A program made the translations under genes and the position numbers. From Alitta virens (taxonomy: Eukaryota > Annelida > Polychaeta > Phyllodocida > Nereididae): a stretch of DNA of 64,000 bases. The stretch spans positions 8,399,701-8,463,700 of the forward strand of contig OW028586.1 of assembly GCA_932294295.1 (NCBI GenBank), given 5' to 3'. The notes beneath the pieces were generated by a model. It was not told the DNA's origin and searched no databases. It was given only the letters and a program-made list of their open reading frames with translations. Of this stretch, positions 45,011-58,929 are shown one piece after another; the first letter of the stretch is position 1, and each line of letters opens with the position of its first letter.

Positions 45011-45408
45011 CATTTTCAATATGGAAGTGAATATAATCTCATTTTATTCTGGACTTGTAATTTATGTAGAGATTTTAACATGAGCAATGCTCTCATAATA
45101 TACCATGGGTATATAATGTCAAGTGGTATGTATCCATGGAAGAAAACTAAGAAAATTACCTGCTTGTTGATAGCTATGCATATTTGCAGGGCCAATATAC
45201 AGTGGGTTTTAAAGCCTCACACCCTCCAAGAATCTGCATGATAACTACAATTTTGCACTGAGCATAGATAACAAATGCATTCATCACTTTTTTTTTAAGT
45301 GACCAGTGTGTTGCAAATATAAAAAAAACTTTGCTGCTATTGAGTCATATTACATTACTATTGCACATAAGCTGGCTTTCCAAGAAATACATCAAAATTC
45401 AGCTTTTG

Positions 45409-45479
45409 TGAAAAGAAGTTTTTTATACTTTCTTGGAAATTTTGTGAAAAGAAGTTTTTAATACTTTCTTGGAAATTTC
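45409..45479. repeat. 36-bp tandem duplication
   Basis: TTTTGTGAAAAGAAGTTTTT-ATACTTTCTTGGAAA is present twice in direct succession. Confidence 0.85.
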
Positions 45480-48291
45480 TGCACGGTCAAATTTTCCGCT
45501 TTCAGCCGCAACCAAAGGCATTTATCATGCAAATGAATGGAGGTCTGAAAAAGTTGATTTAAGAAAAATGTCATTATACAAATGTAAATTTCAGTATGTT
45601 CCAATCAATATATTGTGGTAAACGTTTTGCATGTTCTTTCTACACCTTGCTAGATGAGGAAAATTTAGACGTAGGAACTGTTGCAATTTGTCCTGGGTAT
45701 ATCTACACATTACCTGGACTACTTCATCCAGGCGGGTGGCGGTGGGCCATGGCCCCCGTACCAGCCTTAATTTCTATATGTGGCCCATGAAATTATGGAA
45801 ACGTGCTTTTTCTGCTGTATACACATCTCCTGTTGCAGGTAAATAAAGATATTTATTTATTCGTAATAGTGCCATTTTATTAATTGTACAGCTTTTGATA
45901 TAGCCATACTACCTGACAGCGAAATCGGATCAGCCTGACCCTTCAAGTTAGTCAGTAGAGGTCAGCTAAGTTGATGGAGCTAGTTGACATTGATCAGCTA
46001 AGTTTTAGTCACCCCAGTCAGCTAAGTTGACAAAGTTAGTCACCTTTGGTTTTCATTAGTCAAAAATGACTGACTAGCATGACTAGCCCCGAAATGTGGC
46101 CAGGAGCTAGGTCAAAAGTATGCGGGCCCAATAATTAAATCGCTATAAACCTGCATCTGGCGGGTGATCTGATACTCGCACTGACTACTCACCAGGTATC
46201 TAGAAATTTGTTAAGGGGGGGGGGGGGGGGCACTGAGGGGTAAGTGTAGATGACGCAAGTGCGAGAAGTGGGGCTAGTGGGGTGTCGGAGCATGTTCCCG
46301 AAATTTTTCAATAAATTTACTGTAAAAAGAAGCATTCTGGGCTATCCAGAAGTACCTTTTTTCCATATTTCATTGGACATTTTCTACAAAAACTTGTGTG
46401 AAACACTTAATTTATGTATTATTAATGCATTTATTAGTAGTTATGTTATAATTATTTATCAGGGGTTTATTAGTGAAATGAACACCAGATTTATATAACT
46501 AGGTATTCAACTACTCAGGACAAATTCCTCAGATTCTGAGCATTTAGAATTTGTTTCAAATGTCCAGAAATGTTAACTATTATTATTATTATTAATCTTT
46601 ATTGCAGACACACACACATACATTAGGTACAATATATGGGGGTCTATTTCTTCTAATAATTATCTAACTACTGAGTATATACATATTTTCAATCGCTCGC
46701 GCATATTACACCGGCCTCCGAAACGTCCGATTGGTGCGGTCAGCTTTAACTTTAATTAAAAGCACTAAAAAGAGGTCTTGGTCATCAAATATCATTTTAA
46801 ACTACAGAGAGAACTCGTATGTAAAAGAAATTAAATGAATTTATAACAAACTATTGCGTAAAAGTACATAAAAAACAAAAAACAAAAAAAATTCAGACGT
46901 TTCGGACACTTTTCGTACGTTTAGGGAATCGGACGTTACGGGTTTGGACGTTTCGGTTTTCGGACGTTTCGACCTGATACCCCAATGATGATCTATACTG
47001 TTCATAAATTTAAATCGCTCATATAAATGAGTATTTCCTCACAGAGCTTGACAGTTCAGTCAGAACTAGGTTATAGGGGAGTAAACTATCTCATTGAAAA
47101 TCAAAGGACAGGTAGCATACATATTGCCTGGTAGGACAGGTGTAATTCAATTCAATAAATTGATGCCTGTCCCATGAACAGAGAATTCAAAATCTTTGAG
47201 AGGTCGAGCCCCACAACCTCAATTGGAGGTTACAGATAACATCACATTTCAACAAGTTCATACAATGTTCACTGTGAGATTTCTCACATGAAATTCTAAA
47301 TAGATAACCTGACTAGTTATTTTGCAGTTGTGTGTGGCTTTGTGCACTGTATAAATTAGCAGCGTCGTCATAAACCAGAATTTTTCCACCTCATTCAACT
47401 GGCATTATTCCTAAGGACACTTTTAATGACAGGCAGCAATGGGCAGGTTCCGCCCCATTATGTACATGTGCCTGTGTGGTCCATAGTGCTAACCACTAAA
47501 TAGCAATTCGCGGACTATCGTCCCAGCCGTGCGAGGCATTAATTTTCTTTAGATTTTTGTTGTTGTCCAAGCTAGCGGGGGGGGGGGGGGGGGGCGGGGG
47601 GGGGGGGGCAATGGTGCCCCTCTAAATACGCCACTGCTTCTCGCACCCTTTGACATTTGAAAGCTTTTGAAGTGTGAAAATCTAATTAAATACCATTTTT
47701 CTACACTCTCCGTGTTAAATCCAAGGTATCCATGTTTAAACAAAATAGACTATGCACTAATAATACATAAACAAATTAAAAAACATGAAGATTAATGTAA
47801 TAAACTCTTCGGTTGAATTGTAATTGCGCAGTCATATATATCTTGAACTTTAAAACTGCCTACATGAATTGCCACGATGAAAACTCTTTGTAATTTTGTT
47901 TTCTAGAAGTGAAGTCAGATAATCTCTGTAAATATATACATATATACTTCCTATTAATTTATATATATTTAGCTCTATTTTGAGGTAAAATCATTCTGTA
48001 AATAGTTTTATCGTACACATTATATAAGGAATGTATTTTGGCGAACATGTTAATATGTATTATATATGTAAAATATAACTGTGTTTATGATACAAGCTGT
48101 ATGTATGAAAGATTCCAATTGGATTTTATAAGGAGTGCATAAACAGCTAAACTAATGTTAACTTCTATGTAAATACTTTAATTTAGTGGCTGGAACCATC
48201 TGTAACTATAGTCTTTGTTGTATTCCCTTTTTTTTCTGATTGCTCTTTTGTACTTGTGACATTTATGTCTTTTCTGACATCTTCCGTCAAT

Positions 48292-48367
<76 letters not shown>

Positions 48368-49960
48368 ATGTTCCTGTAATAATTTATCATATTTCACTCG
48401 GTAATCATGCAGTATGACCTGCAAGAAGTACATTTCTGAGATCAGCAAGTTTTGAGGATACGTTTATATGATTGAAAGAGAAATAGTAAGTTGGGCGGGG
48501 CATGAATTATATTTTCATGATATATATCCAGTTTGGCGTCAGGTCTAGATTTAAAGAACTCACAAAGCGAGCTTAAGTGTAGCTGCCTGGTATAGGGTAA
48601 TCTTAATGTTAGTGTAGAACTGGAGTGTCAGTTCTAAATTGAATTAAATCAATCAGCCTTTCATCCATGGACACTAGATTACACATATCTGATGGATTTC
48701 ACAATTTTACAGATAAACGTATGTCACATTGCACTGCAATCCATTTACGGTTCATTTGATCAGATGAACTTCTTTGTTGGGACCTTTCTCACTCTATAAA
48801 TGGTCCATTTCACCTTAAAGGAAGAGTTGTTTTTTCCTTTTTTTTTATCATTGAATAATTTATGATTTGTCAGTGTGTCAGAGCTATGACAAATTGAACT
48901 GGTATGTGAATGGAAAAAATCAGTGGAAAATGTTTGTTTTGGATATCAGGGCCATTATGTCACGTTTTTAAGCACATCTACACCTTTTCTGAAGCTTGTG
49001 GTAATGGGATTCGAAAAAACATTTTTTCCAATTTTGTATTTATTTTGTATTTATTTTGTCTGATACATAACTGCTAAAAATTTAAAAATAGATTATTGAT
49101 ATTATTGTTAAGATAGAAAAATAACCATGACTGCTGACCATATTGCTTTGTAGTATTCCAGTTTCTGTGAATTACCAGACAGTATTAGTCATAATAAATT
49201 ATTATATATATATATATGTAGGCTGGGTAACACATCCACACGAGGTTTTCTTTATTATATAAAAAAAGCAAATAAATAACAAAATCACTATGCACATATA
49301 AAAAGTACTATTACATAAATTTTCAAAGTTGTAGTCAAAGGGGATAATGCAACATAAGCATTTCATTGGAGAAATTTGCTTGCTGACTCAATTAACATGG
49401 ATTGCATGTCAGAGTAGAAAAGGCTGTGTATTTTTCTAAATTGAAAGATGATGTTAATTTTTCAGCCAACATAATTCTAAAATGCATGATTTTAGACATT
49501 TTGGATCAGTCGGTCCTCAGCTGTGTTCGTCAAAATTCACTATGGCCAATACCATCAGTGTCGGTGATCTGGTGGTAGTGCAGGTTACTGGAACATTCCT
49601 GATTTGATAGCTCTGTAGTCCCACAGTCTCCGTTCAGTCACATAATCACATTATAGTGTCTTTGTCACTGCATAGTCTCCTTGAAAAAGCACTAGTAGGC
49701 CCCGCACTTCCGAAATATTAGGCCACAAAAATATGTAAGGACTTCAGAATTAAGGGAAAAAGGGCCCCAGTGGCCAACACATGGCTCTTACTAAATGAAC
49801 ACTCAAGTTATGCCTGTCTCCCTACCTAGGACAGATTTGAACAACCTTTCAGATAATAAATTGAAGTATCAAACACTCAGTAACTGTTTATTTTCTTGTT
49901 TTGAACACTTTTATCACTCATATTATTAGGTTAACTATCTGAAAGTTTTCGGAGTTGGTG
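45480..49960. other. Long non-coding stretch
   Basis: No gene is recognised over 4.5 kb. It holds G tracts at about 46215-46230 and 47577-47609, a GTCAGCTAAGTTGA motif repeated about three times near 45955-46035, CGGACGTTTCG motifs in both orientations (46716 versus 46946-46975), and a (TA)n tract. Confidence 0.4.
48295..48364. repeat. (TA)n microsatellite, ~70 bp
   Basis: An uninterrupted AT alternation. The 70-codon frame with a Tyr-Ile run across it is an artefact. Confidence 0.95.
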
Positions 49961-50210
49961 CAGGTTACTTCAGCTTTCAAGCCTATTCGCTCGGGTTGCA
50001 CTGCAAAGTAGTTGATTTGGTAATATGAAAATATAGGGAGATGGAAAATAAAAACTTGGGTTGGTGCTTAAGCTGTGTGAGATGGGAGGCTGTTCCAGAG
50101 ACGGATAGTGCTTGGCCCATTTGATATAATGAATGGTTGCAGTAGTCCGTCTGAGTTGGAATTTCAAAGGTGTCAGGGAGTGATTGTCTCTACCAGTTAG
50201 GATGATGTTG
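49960..50210 (-). pseudogene. Short 3' fragment of a non-LTR retrotransposon
   Basis: Minus-strand frame: RDNHSLTPLKFQLRRTTAT, HYIKWAKHYPSLEQPPI. This resembles the far C-terminus of several non-LTR polymerases, where a basic segment precedes a FFPRTIxxWNxLP motif; here Trp-Asn is altered. Too short for a firm clade call. Confidence 0.4.
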
Positions 50211-51267
50211 CGGAGGAGGAATTTGAATAGATTTCTAATCCAGCAAAAAATTGGCCAAACCTAGAACAAACGGCAACAGAAATAATTTTTGCAGTTTTCC
50301 ATTCTAGAACATTTACTGAATAACATATCAAAAGTCTAGTGATGAAAATTGCAGAACATTTTAAAAATTCACAAAAAAAAAATGTTTTATAATATCGTTT
50401 GCCACTTTGAGGACTTCCGGTAAGTAGTTTTAATGTGATTTGGAGACAAAGATGTGTGTCTTCAAAAAATAAAAAATTATTGGAATGCATCAACTTGATA
50501 AGAGAATTATCAGCTTTTATTTTCATAGGCTTTTTGGTACTGTAACAGAGGTATACTTTAGTATATATAGCATTGTATAATTTTAAGTAAGCACAACATC
50601 AACACACAACAGATTACATAACATCATTTAACATTCCAATGGAAAATATGCACTTTATGTATCTCATATCAAACTTTTACAATACATTACGAAAACATTT
50701 AATCTGTCTCATCACTGGGAAATGATATGAGAATATACACTTGATAACAACTTAGTAACAAGCTGAAATTTCAGGAAATTTTCAGAAAAAGGAATAACAT
50801 AGTAAAGGCCCCGAAAATCCCCCTAGAGGCGAAGCAGGAAATTCAAGAATGTGTCCAAAATGTCTGCGATTTAAAATTTTTGTAGCACGCTGACAGATCA
50901 TTCATAATTTGAATCATCTGTGATCCACTAATTTTCCATTCCTATTCTTCTAGTGGCATGTGTTTCTCTTTTTCATTCTAGCAATTGCAAGTAGACTCTA
51001 AGGCAATGGAACTTCTCAGCAGCTTGCGTGGGAGGGAGACTTTGCAACAACCTGACTTCCCACAAACAAGACCAATCTATCCAGCAGAGATGATTTCTTC
51101 TTTTGCTGTTGACGATTCAAGGAAGATTTCAGCCTGCAGAGATGTATCTTTTCAATACCATTTAGACAATAAGTTTTATTTCATCCTGCAAGAAGAGGAT
51201 AGTTTGACAAAGATACCTTCTTGCTCCTCCCTTGCATGCAGGTATAAAAGCATGCATTTAAATCAAC
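50211..51267. other. Non-coding interval
   Basis: No domain is recognised. A 104-codon frame at 50985-51299 may be the eroded linker upstream of the L2-like polymerase, but it shows no signature. Confidence 0.3.
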
Positions 51268-52859
51268 CACAAACTTTCTCATTTCATAGAAATGACTGAA
51301 GAAGAGATCAGTAAAATTGTATGTAGCATGCCTACAAAATCATGCGAACTGGATGCAATCCCTACTCAATTGCTCAAGCAAATATTGCCGACAGTCCTTC
51401 CCATAATTACCGGTATTGTCAACTCTTCACTGCGGGAAGGTATCTTTGTTAGCAAATGGAAAGTGGCTGTTGTTCTGCCACTTCTGAAGAAGACAGGATT
51501 AGAACCTGTAACATCAAATTATCGGCCAGTCACCAACTTAAACTTCCTTTCCAAAGTCCTGGAAAAGTGTGCCCTCCAACAATTCAATGCCCACTGTGAC
51601 GATCATCATCTCATGCCGGACTACCAGTCTGCCTATGGTGAGAATTTTGTTGTGAAACAGCTTTGCTGAAACTCACAAACGACATTCTGTGGGCCATGGA
51701 GAGTAAAGAGATCACTGCAATAGCTGCAATAGACCTTTCAGCAGCTTTCGACACAGTCGATCATGAAGTTCTACTGGACATTCTTAAAGCGCGTTTTGGG
51801 ATTGAGGACAAGTCACTTGCATGGTTTTCAACATATCTGCGACCAAGATCATGCAGAGTTAATGTTGGGAAAGCATATTCCAAGGATCAGGACTTGAATT
51901 TCTCCATGCCACAGGGAAGCTGCGCAGGCCCTCTCCTCTACCTGGCATACGCCAGCACAATGAAAGATGTTATTCCATCTCACATCTCACTTTATGGCTA
52001 TGCAGATGACCACATCTTGCGCACTACTTTCCACGCACATGACCAAAGGATAGAAAATGAAACAATTGATCAGCTGACTGAATCCACCAAAGTTATTAAG
52101 ATTTGGATGGATGAAAACCGACTAAAGATGAACAATGACAAAACTGAGTTTATTTTGCTTGGCTCTCGTCAACTCCTCCAGAAATGTGACACCCAAACTC
52201 TGATCGTCAATGGAACTGCAGTGCCACGAAGTAATCGCATCAAATACTTGGGGACCTGGCTGGATGAGAGCCTTACATTCAAACATCATATCATCATGAA
52301 GTGCAAGACAGCCATGTACAACATCCGGTGGATTAAATCCATCAGAGTGTTTCTTACTCAAGACGCCTGTGCAGTTCTAATGTCTGGGTTAGTCCTATCA
52401 CATCTGGATTACACCAACTCAATGATGTATGTATTGCCTGAATGTGACATCAAAAGACTCCAAAACACGGATTCAGAACATCGCTGCAAAAGTCACGCAA
52501 GGTAGAGCCAAACATGACAGTGCAACAGCGTGTCTTAAAGACCTTCACTGGCTCCCAATCAGGCACAGAATAACCTATAAGAGCTTGACAATGGTTTACA
52601 AATGCATCACTGGAGTAGCACCTCAGTACTTACAAGACCTGCTCTAACAGAAAGGAGTCCGCAGAGCAGGCTTGAGGTCACAAAGCAGAAATTGTGCAGA
52701 TTTGAGGTCCCTCGAACTAAACAAAAAACTTTTGCTGCAAGGTCCTTCAGTGTTAGTGGACCAACTCTGTGGAATAGCCTCCCCATCAATATTAGACAGT
52801 CAAACTCTGTGAATATATTTAAAAAGGAACTAAAGTCTTATCTGTTCCGAAAATTTTGA
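51268..52859 (+). pseudogene. L2/CR1-like non-LTR retrotransposon reverse transcriptase, frameshifted
   Basis: About 500 codons over several frames (junctions near 51660, 52470 and 52640). In order: EMTEEEISKIV, SYRP-type motif NYRPVTNLNFLSKVLEKC, AAIDLSAAFDTVDHEVLL, MPQGSCAGPLLYLAYAS, the polymerase box GYADDHIL, LKMNNDKTEFILLGSRQ, KYLGTWLDESLTFKHHI, VLSHLDYTNSMMYVLPEC, CLKDLHWLPIRHRITYKSL and FAARSFSVSGPTLWNSLP, ending SYLFRKF and TGA. The endonuclease and any ORF1 are missing (5' truncation). The 3' UTR ends GCGCTATACAAATTT plus an A/T-rich tail at about 52935. Confidence 0.9.
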
Positions 52860-52935
52860 ATTTACTGTAAAGCGCATCTGAAGATTGAAAATTTCAAAGA
52901 TTGCGCTATACAAATTTTTACATTTACATTCTTAC

Positions 52936-53204
52936 ACTCCCTCCCTGGTTCCGAAGCTTGAATCTCCAACAACAATGTGTCCTTATCTTCAATCTTTCCT
53001 TGTAAAGTCGGAATAACAATCCTGCACATAATTGGTTGATTAAATCAAAGGAAATTGTGTATGTTGCACCACATACCTAGATTCTCTGTGTTTTCATGCA
53101 AGACACCTGCCATAATCCACATATCAGTTGTGGATCATGAAACGGGCCACCTATCTCTTAGATAGCATGTCATCTTTATCCAAGTGAGGCAACCGGATTG
53201 TTAT
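52936..53204. other. Non-coding interval
   Basis: No feature is recognised between the L2-like 3' end and the following array. Confidence 0.3.
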
Positions 53205-53615
53205 GATATTTGATCACAATGATCTAACAAGCACATAACTCAATGAGCTCTCTCTGACCCCACACTGAGATTACAATGATATCACAGTAAGTTCATGGGA
53301 GCTCATAATGACTTAATGCTGTGACCTCACAATATGAGCTCACTGTGAGTCATCTGTGTTGTTATAAGGTGAGATCGCAATGACCTCATGACTCATGAGC
53401 ACCTAACTGGGAGCTCTCTGTGACTCCACTCTGAGATCACAATAATTTCACAATGGTTTCACAGTAAGCTCATAGTGAGCTCATAATGACATCACACTGA
53501 GCTCACAGTGAGCCATCCGCGAAGTTACAAGATGAGATTGCAATGACCTCACATAAAACCTCACTCTATGAGATCCTGTGAGCTCACCATGACCTCACAG
53601 TGAGATCACATTGTT
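53205..53615. repeat. Degenerate array of GAGCTCAC / TGACCTCACA words
   Basis: TGAGCTCAC, AGTGAGCTCA, TGACCTCACA and similar words recur dozens of times. A higher-order unit of about 165 bp is visible (GTGAGTCATCTGTG near 53345 versus GTGAGCCATCCGCG near 53509, each followed about 20 bp later by CAATGACCTCA). Because the words are near-palindromic, the array is locally self-complementary. Confidence 0.7.
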
Positions 53616-54489
53616 CCCTGGGAGGCAACTGAAGAGTTGGCACAACCTTTCTTCCTAACAAGTAAGGCCTCCAAGTTCTACAGCAGTAACGACTGCCAAC
53701 ATCTCCTACCTTGTGATGCAATAATTCATTTCCGCTGGAGTTAAAGAGGTATTCACATTAGCAAGAACAACCTCACTTTTCATCCTGTACTAGCCAGAAA
53801 GGACCTACATTGCATTAGATGTGATGTAGGGTTGGAACGACTTGTATAGGAATTCTTGGAATTTGACATTTTTGACACAGTTTTTTCAACAAACACGTTA
53901 GCATACCTTTTTTCGTCGTTATGTACAGGAGGACTGCTTTGTTTTTGCATCGCACTCACATATTCATAAAAAAGTCATTAGAAACGTCATTTTAAGAAGC
54001 ATTTTCATAAATTTACGTTTGCTAATTCATGCTTTGCCGTTGCAATGCCCCCCAGCAGTCACATGACGGTGGAGCCGCTGTGCCTGTCCAGATTTTGTTG
54101 ACTTTAAAAATCTGTGAAAAATTTGCTCTATTTGCTTGTAATAAACAGTTATTGAATTGAATTCATGTAGATGTAATTTTAATGTATTGTAAATGTCAAA
54201 TTGATGGAACTAAGGACTATTCCATGTGAATCTTATTATCCGCTAGGGGCGTTGAAACGTCGCCGGAGCCTTCTTGTGAGTTTTGGCGGAACAAGGTGGC
54301 CATGCTGTCATTCACGATTTCACAAAATGTGAATTCAAATATGCCACAGAAATTAATTAAAATTGGAAGAAACCATATCTGAGTGCGATACAATAGAAAA
54401 CAGGTATGTGTAAACCTAGAGCAGGTGTATTTCATGTGGCAAACATTTGTTAAAAGGCTAGTTTCCACACAAGTCGAAATTCGCAATTT
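53616..54489. other. Non-coding interval
   Basis: No gene is seen. Confidence 0.35.
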
Positions 54490-54890
54490 TTCCATTTCTG
54501 ACATTGTAACCCTGTCCTGTGGATGGACTTGTAGGTTATCCTGTACCTGAGATAATACAGCACCGATTATGTTGCCTCAAGCATCACTATCAAGCACTAT
54601 TTGATTTTCTTGTCGTGGGTATCCCAACACTGGAGCAGTTCTTGACACTCTTTTCACAGTGTCGAACACTTCTTGACATGACTTGTTGCCACTCTCACAC
54701 AGCTTATATTTTTGAAGGTTGAGTTCGAACTTCCTCTCGTGAAATGACATGCCCGAGTAACAAGAACAAATGTGTATTTTGATAGTTTTATTAGTCCTGC
54801 TTGCAATAACATGTCAAAAACATAAGTCAGTCTCTCCATCGTTGACCCGAACACAATATCGTCCAAATGCAAAAGACATTCATTTTATTG
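54490..54890 (-). pseudogene. Ty3/gypsy fragment: polymerase box and start of RNase H
   Basis: Minus strand: CLLHLDDIVFGSTMERLTYV with the Y-x-DD box as HLDD, FDMLLQAGLIKLSK, then in another frame ESGNKSCQEVFDTVKRVSRT, APVLGYPRQENQIVLDSDA and IGAVLSQVQD. It continues the polymerase piece at 58930-59260 after a 4 kb interruption. Confidence 0.7.
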
Positions 54891-57800
54891 TAGACCTCAA
54901 AGTACCATCTCCACTAGCCCGAGAAATCTGATGTTTGCTTAGCTCTTATTTACTATCTGTTATTTTGTGAGCGCTAGCGAACAGTCAAGAGACAATTACA
55001 TAGGCTGAGTTGGCGCGAAACATGTCACTGTGCTTTACGCCGTTCATACACTAATATTGGGGCATAATGACAGTGAATTATTGCGTGTCCTAACTAAAAA
55101 CACATCAAGCCATTGCCATACCTCTTTTGCTTCTGTTTTAATATTGCCACAAAACAGGCCAAAAACACAGCACAATACATAATCCAAGCCAAAAGCCGTC
55201 ATTGAAGATCAACACGTGATGACGTCACAAGTCTACTGGCAGAAAGAAACCAACTGATCACTCTACTCTCCCATTTTATCAGATCAGCCGTGGCCATAGC
55301 GAATGACTACAGTTTAATGTGTATTTATAACTGTGGTTTTGTTTTATATAACTTGAATAAATTGAAATGAAATGGGAATTTATTAAGATAATTTTAGAAT
55401 TTATTTGGCAGATATCTAGGCAGGGCAGTGATGGGGGGGGGGGGCATATCCAGCCTGGCCATTTCCCGACCTAGTATCCTGTGTGCTGGTGTGCTGTGAA
55501 CCATGAAAGATGATCTAGTAAGGCATTCTCAACAATTTGTAGAATTTTTCCTTTGATATATGTCACTTTGGAAGTATGGGGTAATGCTAGTAATACAGAC
55601 TGGGGGGGGGGGATATATATTAAAAATATTGAGATTTATGACATAGTTAGAACAAAGATGATAGCTTTTGGCTTCTCTCTTGAAAAATAAGTCAATTTAT
55701 CAAATATATATATATTGATATATATATGTGTGTGTGTTTATATTTTCTTATATACAAATTCAAAAGAAAACGCCTACCTTCAATTTTTTATGAAATTTTT
55801 AACTATATAATGAAACATACTTAGTAAAAACTAATAACAAATCAAAACATGAAATTTTGCACTAAATTTTGTATTCTGTTTTTGAACAAAGTTGAAACAC
55901 CAGTCAATTAGGACCCTATATATTAATTTAATAATTTGTAACACTAAAGGCAATTTCAATCAATCAAAGAGTTTATCTAAAGAATACAGTTGCTTATTGA
56001 ATTTAATAAATGAATAATTTAAAACAACAAAAATTACTGTTACATGGTGAAAATTATTAGTAGAGATCATTTCTGATTAAACAGCAAATGGGTGGCACAC
56101 AAAGGGAGGTAGGGCAATGATGAAGAACCAAGCTGCAGGGAGATTGTTGGCCAGTTGCATTTGCCCAGGGAGGTCCTTAAAGAGACCGGCTGAATCAAGC
56201 ATTTTACATTGGGAAATTTGTATATATTTTATTTTTAGTACAATTTTTGAATTGATTAAAATTGGAATTTCACTGGGATTTTAAGGCTATGACTGGCCAT
56301 TTAGGAAGTAAGGTTTGCATGGACAATTTTTTAATATTTGTTGTTTTATAGTAGGATTCAAAATACAAGTTAATCTGTGTGTGTGTTTTGGTTTTTTTTG
56401 GTCCTTTTTTTTCAAATGTTTAGATGACTGTCAAAAGTCTATTGAACCCAAACAAGAGCTGTCAATCATCTACATGTTTTACATGCTTTAATAGGTCTTG
56501 GCAAGGTTTGCATTATTAGACACTTGGTAAACAATTACACTTGATAGGCTATTGAGTTACCAGTTGTTACAATTAGTTGGTGTTTTGACTGGACCCGCTC
56601 ATATTGCACAATCATTTCAAGGCTGTTACGTCAGGCAGAACTCAGTGCATTTGAGGTCAAGATTGCAAATTATGTCAGGGTATAATACTCAGAAATAGAT
56701 ACAGTACAACATTTTTTGGAATAGCTTATTATTGCAAATTACTCCTGTTTGTTCATTTGTGCTTTGTTTTATGAGCAGAGGCCTTTCAAATGGGGATCTG
56801 TCTAATGAGCCATCCAAAGGACATCTAGAGAAAAGCAACTTACATGCTTGACATACATAGCTTGTTGAACTAGTTTTCAACATTTCATGTATTTATTATT
56901 TATACTTTCAAGTAAATCATAGATATTTTTAGATTGTATTGTTATCTGACAGCAGTTTCTCTCAATACTGACCATTTATTATGAAAATATCTTCATGATT
57001 TGGTCCTGGTTGATTTAAATTCCTCCTAGAAAAAGGTTCATCATTCACATTTCTTTCACTTTTCCACTGCTAGTGATTAAATGCACACAAAAAATAAAAT
57101 ACAATAATTTAAGAAATACTGAGCAATTGCAAAGTTTACATGCATGACTGAATCAACCTGTTAAACTTTTACATAGGGGCCTCCAAGGGATATGCAGTGG
57201 TTAGGGGGCCCGAGCTGACAAGCACCAGGGCTGTCCCAACCCCCCACCCCCCTTGTCGTAAGCCAATGTTAAGTTGTAATGCTAACATAACATATAGGGC
57301 CATAATATGCAATGAATTTAATTCAATTCCTTGACATTTTAAAGCAAATGTTCTTTTATTTTTATGTTAGTTATTGTATATTTCTACTTCTTCTCTGAAC
57401 CCCACATTTAAACTGATATATAATATGATATATATATTTAATATGATTTCATTAATATGCAATAAATTCACAATTTAAGTTAACTATGGCCATATCCTGC
57501 ACCTCTAATTTATTTTAAATTGAACTTTAGTTCAAATGCTAATTAAGCCACAAAATGCATACATGCCTGTTTCTGATTGCTATACCAATCTTTCTCTTTG
57601 AAGTGTACTTTTTTTGTCTGATCTGTCATAATTGGATTATTATATATTTCTTTATCTTAAGGCGATTATGTTCATTTAAAAGACCAAGAATCTTCTAAAC
57701 TACTAACTGAGGGCACAGGAAAAAATATTAGTGAAAACAGGGTTGACAAGTTTACGGCAGTTTGGTTTTTACCGGGTGGTATTTACATGACTTGAAGTTC

Positions 57801-58929
57801 TGTTTTACATTAATTAATGATCTATTTCCTCATTATTTGCAATCTTTTTCCTTTCTTTGGGAGAATGTCTCTCATAATTATACAACAAGACAATGCCACA
57901 ATCTTCATACACCCATTGTCATACATGAATTTATTTTGCAAAAAAGGGCATTGCAAATAGCCTACCTGACATAAGCATTGAATTAAAATTTCAAAGATGA
58001 AATAACAACCCCTAGTTTAGATGATTTCTAAAATACATTAGAATAAATTTGATTGATTCTTACGATGAAGTTTGCCTTATGAAAAATAGCTACATCTGTG
58101 ATCAAAATTGCTACACTGAAAAGTCCTTGTCAATGTCAAAAAATTATCATGATATTTATGTATTTCAAAAATGTATGTGCATATCATTCCATCAATCTAA
58201 ATTTAAGCTATTTCCAAAATAATATGTTAAAATTATAAGGTGTCACCTCAGAAGCATTAATATATCCAAATAAAGGTTTTATTTTTATTGAGTAAAAACT
58301 CCATTGTAAAATCGTTGACAAAAATTTTTGGCTTAACATATTTTCCAAACTGAGCCACTGTCATGGCTCATTGCACACTGGGCATGGGGGGTGTCGGGGA
58401 ATAACCACGCAACACTGTCTAGCTCTGCCCCCCCCCCATCCCACTCCCCGCCTTAATTTAGCCTATTAAAAGAAAAAACATCTTCATAAATTCTGTAAAT
58501 TAATCAGCATCAATTATTGCCATTCACTCTATGTCATCAAATGTATTAAAATTATTTTGCATAGGGTTTCTACTATTAGAATTAAGTGATTGTTTGGTTT
58601 GTCGCACCTGCAAGCCACGTCATCTCTCGCCTATACGTTAATCTCGCTTCAGTCAAAACAATCTGAGCAGACGATGAGTGTGGAAAATCTCCAATAATTT
58701 CGTCAATATCCACCGCTTGACTATAAAACTGGCTACAGTTCAGTTTTTCATCACACATTTTGATAGGTAAATAGGCAGGGGATGGCCCCAAAACCTGCGA
58801 AACACGGAATTTGAGGTGGGTGAACTCAGCCTATGTAAGTTTCCTGACTGATCACCGCCAATGGCGGCTCACTATAAATGTCACAATATGAATAAGAGCT
58901 GACAGCGGCGGTGGTCAGTCAGAGTTTTT
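54891..58929. other. ~4 kb AT-rich segment interrupting a gypsy fossil
   Basis: No coding domain is found. TACATAGGCTGAGTT at 54997-55011 is matched by AACTCAGCCTATGTA at 58823-58837, so 54997-58837 may be a non-autonomous DNA element with 15-bp inverted termini. It contains G/C tracts (55432, 55603, 58425) and a TA/TG microsatellite near 55700-55740. Confidence 0.4.

Noticed and set aside
48178..48390. Open frame with a Tyr-Ile repeat
   Set aside because: It is the translation of a (TA)n microsatellite.
58582..58791. 69-codon minus-strand frame near the gypsy fossil
   Set aside because: No gypsy motif could be matched. It may be eroded element sequence but is not supportable.
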